A DNA stretch of 7,045 nucleotides from Candidatus Methylomirabilota bacterium. Its GTDB lineage: Bacteria > Methylomirabilota > Methylomirabilia > Methylomirabilales > JACQHM01. A program made the translations under genes and the position numbers. How positions within the stretch are numbered: position 1 is the first letter of the stretch; the number at the start of each line of letters is the position of its first letter. Below the pieces are notes generated by a model. The model ran no database searches, was not told the origin of the DNA, and saw only the letters and a list, made by a program, of their open reading frames with translations. The stretch is from the NCBI GenBank assembly GCA_016199025.1, contig JACQHM010000180.1, positions 1-7,045 of the forward strand, in the 5' to 3' direction. Below, in pieces: positions 6,401 to 7,045 of this stretch.

Positions 6401-6911
6401 CTTGAGGAAGGACAAAGAAACGGTCAGGCTCTGTGCCATCGTCACAGCCGTCAAAGAGATCACCACCCGAAACGGTGAGCGGATGGCCTTCCTGACGTTG
6501 GAGGATCTGGCAGGAACCGTCGAGGCGGTGGCCTTCCCCGAGGTCTACCGGCAGCACATGTTGAACCTGGTGAAAGACGCGGCCATCCTGGTCCGGGGGC
6601 AGGTGGATCACGTCGAGGAGACGGTCAAGCTCCTTTTGACCGAGGTCCAACCCCTGACCTCCCTCAAGCGGAACGGAAACCAGGAGCTCGCCGTCTCTAT
6701 CCCCGAAGCGCGCCTGACGAAGGAGGCCCTGGGGCGCCTCCGGGCCCTCCTGGAGTGGCATCCGGGACCGGCCCCCGTCCGGCTTCGGATCCGGATCGCT
6801 GAGGAACAGGTCACGATCGCCTGCTCCCCGAAGCTCTCCATCGAGCCGAGCGATGGCTTCAAACAGGAGATCGAGGAGTTGTTCGGCGCTGGCTCCGTCT
6901 CCATCGGCTAA
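3477..6911 (+). CDS. dnaE: DNA polymerase III, alpha subunit (DnaE), complete
   Basis: The catalytic subunit of the replicative polymerase, 1144 residues, a normal DnaE1 length. The ATG follows AAAGGAG (3465-3471) with 5-base spacing. The PHP domain (about 5-270) has what look like all metal ligands: His10, His12, Asp19, His44, Glu69, His92, Cys142, Asp210 and His212. E. coli DnaE has lost several of these, so a PHP-borne 3'-5' exonuclease is plausible here. The polymerase core has PGRGSAAGSLVAYCLGI, PDMDIDFSDDRR with catalytic Asp402 and Asp404, and MDFLGLRTL with Asp555, almost at the E. coli positions (401, 403, 555). HASTHAAGVVIS and GYAFNKPHSTAYA are also conserved. After these come a helix-hairpin-helix region (about 822-880), a likely clamp-binding peptide QASLL (908-912), an OB fold (about 983-1045) and a C-terminal tau-binding-type region. 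No frameshift or intein is present. In many proteobacteria accA follows dnaE; it is not visible before the window ends. Confidence 0.98.
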   Translation: MPNSNFVHLHVHSQYSLLDGACHLDQLVAKAKEYRMPALALTDHGNFFGAVDFYLAARAAEIKPILGVELYIAPRSRFERSGEDGTYEGANHATILVKDLKGYKNLLKLVTAGYLEGFYYKPRVDKELLAQYHEGLIMLSGCLNCETARLLAKGDEKKALDVAGWYRDIFGPENYFLEVQDHGMAEQRRVTQGILRLAKALDAPIIATNDVHYLNAPDSFAHEVLLCIQTGKTMKDPDRWRFAADQFFLKSPEEMGEVFGYELPEALKNTLAVAERCNLELPYGRLLLPRYPVPEGGTQESYLEKLACEGLKVRYPHPSQEVLDRLTYELEVIKKTGYASYFLVVWDFVRFAKGRGIAVGPGRGSAAGSLVAYCLGITNIDPIRYGLIFERFLNPERVSMPDMDIDFSDDRRDGVIEYVTERYGRENVSQIITFGTMGAKAVIRDVGRALGMPYGEVDRIAKMVPNVLNITLDEALVQSPPLQEAVNTRPEVQELWRIAKSLEGLTRHASTHAAGVVISSEPLIEHVPLYKGTKGEVTTQYAMGAIEKIGLLKMDFLGLRTLTVIANAVKLVAQTRGLTLDMDTIPLDDGKTFQLLWEARTVGIFQLESPGMRDLLKRLRPNRFEDLIAILALYRPGPMVLIDDFIARRHGRVKITYDHPLLEPILKDTYGIVIFQEQVMRMASDLAGFSMSEADVLRKAMGKKDPEMMAKQRRKFVEGAKARGIPEQKAEQLFDLISRFAGYAFNKPHSTAYAIVAYQTAYLKAHYPVEFMAALLSSEMNDTNKIVKCIEECRQMGIEVLPPDVNGSDHAFTVVQGKIRFGFVAVKNVGEAAIQSILTARRKGGPFHSLFDFCERADLRVVNKRVIESLIKAGAFDSLGVRRSHLMAVVDKAMEAATSSQKAKLNGQASLLDMLGAPEAPVQPGTLLPDTPEWSREERLAGEKEILGFYITGHPLADFQEAITRFSTAKTDELPLRKDKETVRLCAIVTAVKEITTRNGERMAFLTLEDLAGTVEAVAFPEVYRQHMLNLVKDAAILVRGQVDHVEETVKLLLTEVQPLTSLKRNGNQELAVSIPEARLTKEALGRLRALLEWHPGPAPVRLRIRIAEEQVTIACSPKLSIEPSDGFKQEIEELFGAGSVSIG

Positions 6912-7045
6912 GGGAACCGAACGTTCCAACAAGGCAGGCGGCTCCAGCGCTGGAGGGGAAGGGCAGTGCCTTCTCTCGCTGGCCACCAAAAGGGGAAACA
7001 TCTCTCCATGGGTGTGCGACAAATTTGTGGGTCCCAGGGGCTAGC
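6912..7045. other. Non-coding tail after dnaE with small palindromes
   Basis: No supported gene is seen. It holds a perfect 14-base palindrome (CTCCAGCGCTGGAG, 6942-6955), a short GAAGG/CCTTC stem with a 6-base loop (6958-6973) and a perfect 10-base palindrome (ACAAATTTGT, 7019-7028). The two hairpins could weakly stall transcription after dnaE, but neither is followed by a T run, so a standard intrinsic terminator is not supported. An ATG at 7008 opens a short frame to the window end that cannot be judged. Confidence 0.5.

Noticed and set aside
5802..7022. Long open frame on the - strand (406 codons) antisense to dnaE
   Set aside because: It lies mostly opposite the conserved 3' part of dnaE, and its translation is low-complexity Gly/Leu/Asp/Pro-rich, typical of antisense frames in G+C-rich genes.
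7008..7045. Start of a downstream gene at ATG 7008
   Set aside because: Only 12 codons are visible, the purine-rich stretch upstream is badly spaced, and the peptide is not recognisable.

Overview
This window comes from a bacterial chromosome of fairly high G+C (about 60% in the dnaE lines I counted). The phylum cannot be fixed from the sequence. The guaA-to-dnaE neighbourhood, the E. coli-like DnaE numbering with an intact PHP metal site, and a dispersed hairpin repeat with the core GAGCGAAGCGAA would fit environmental lineages such as Desulfobacterota, Methylomirabilota (NC10) or Nitrospirota. That placement is a low-confidence guess from memory.

Layout, all genes on the + strand: (1) 1-507, the 3' end of guaA (GMP synthase). 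(2) 530-2079, an accessory stretch: a Uma2-family PD-(D/E)XK nuclease-like gene (530-1120); a broken DUF2283 gene (from 1142) with one frameshift; a 133-bp MITE-like hairpin element (1246-1378) inserted in that remnant and flanked by TTA duplications; and an AT-richer unknown gene (1393-2079). (3) 2101-3449, a compact cluster: a JAB/JAMM metalloprotease-like gene, an unrecognised 95-residue protein, and a YbaK-type aminoacyl-tRNA deacylase whose GTG start overlaps the preceding stop. (4) 3477-6911, a complete dnaE (DNA polymerase III alpha subunit, 1144 aa). (5) 6912-7045, an apparently non-coding tail with small palindromes.

GMP synthesis, tRNA quality control and chromosome replication are housekeeping functions. 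The Uma2/DUF2283/MITE/unknown segment looks like accessory DNA that has collected between guaA and the JAB-ybaK-dnaE run. The clearest unusual signal is the layered history at 1142-1396: a frameshift, a small transposon-like insertion with a readable target duplication, and loss of the DUF2283 3' end exactly where the AT-rich gene begins. The second is the JAB-small protein-YbaK arrangement just upstream of dnaE. I see no convincing new defence or biosynthetic system, no CRISPR array and no RNA gene.
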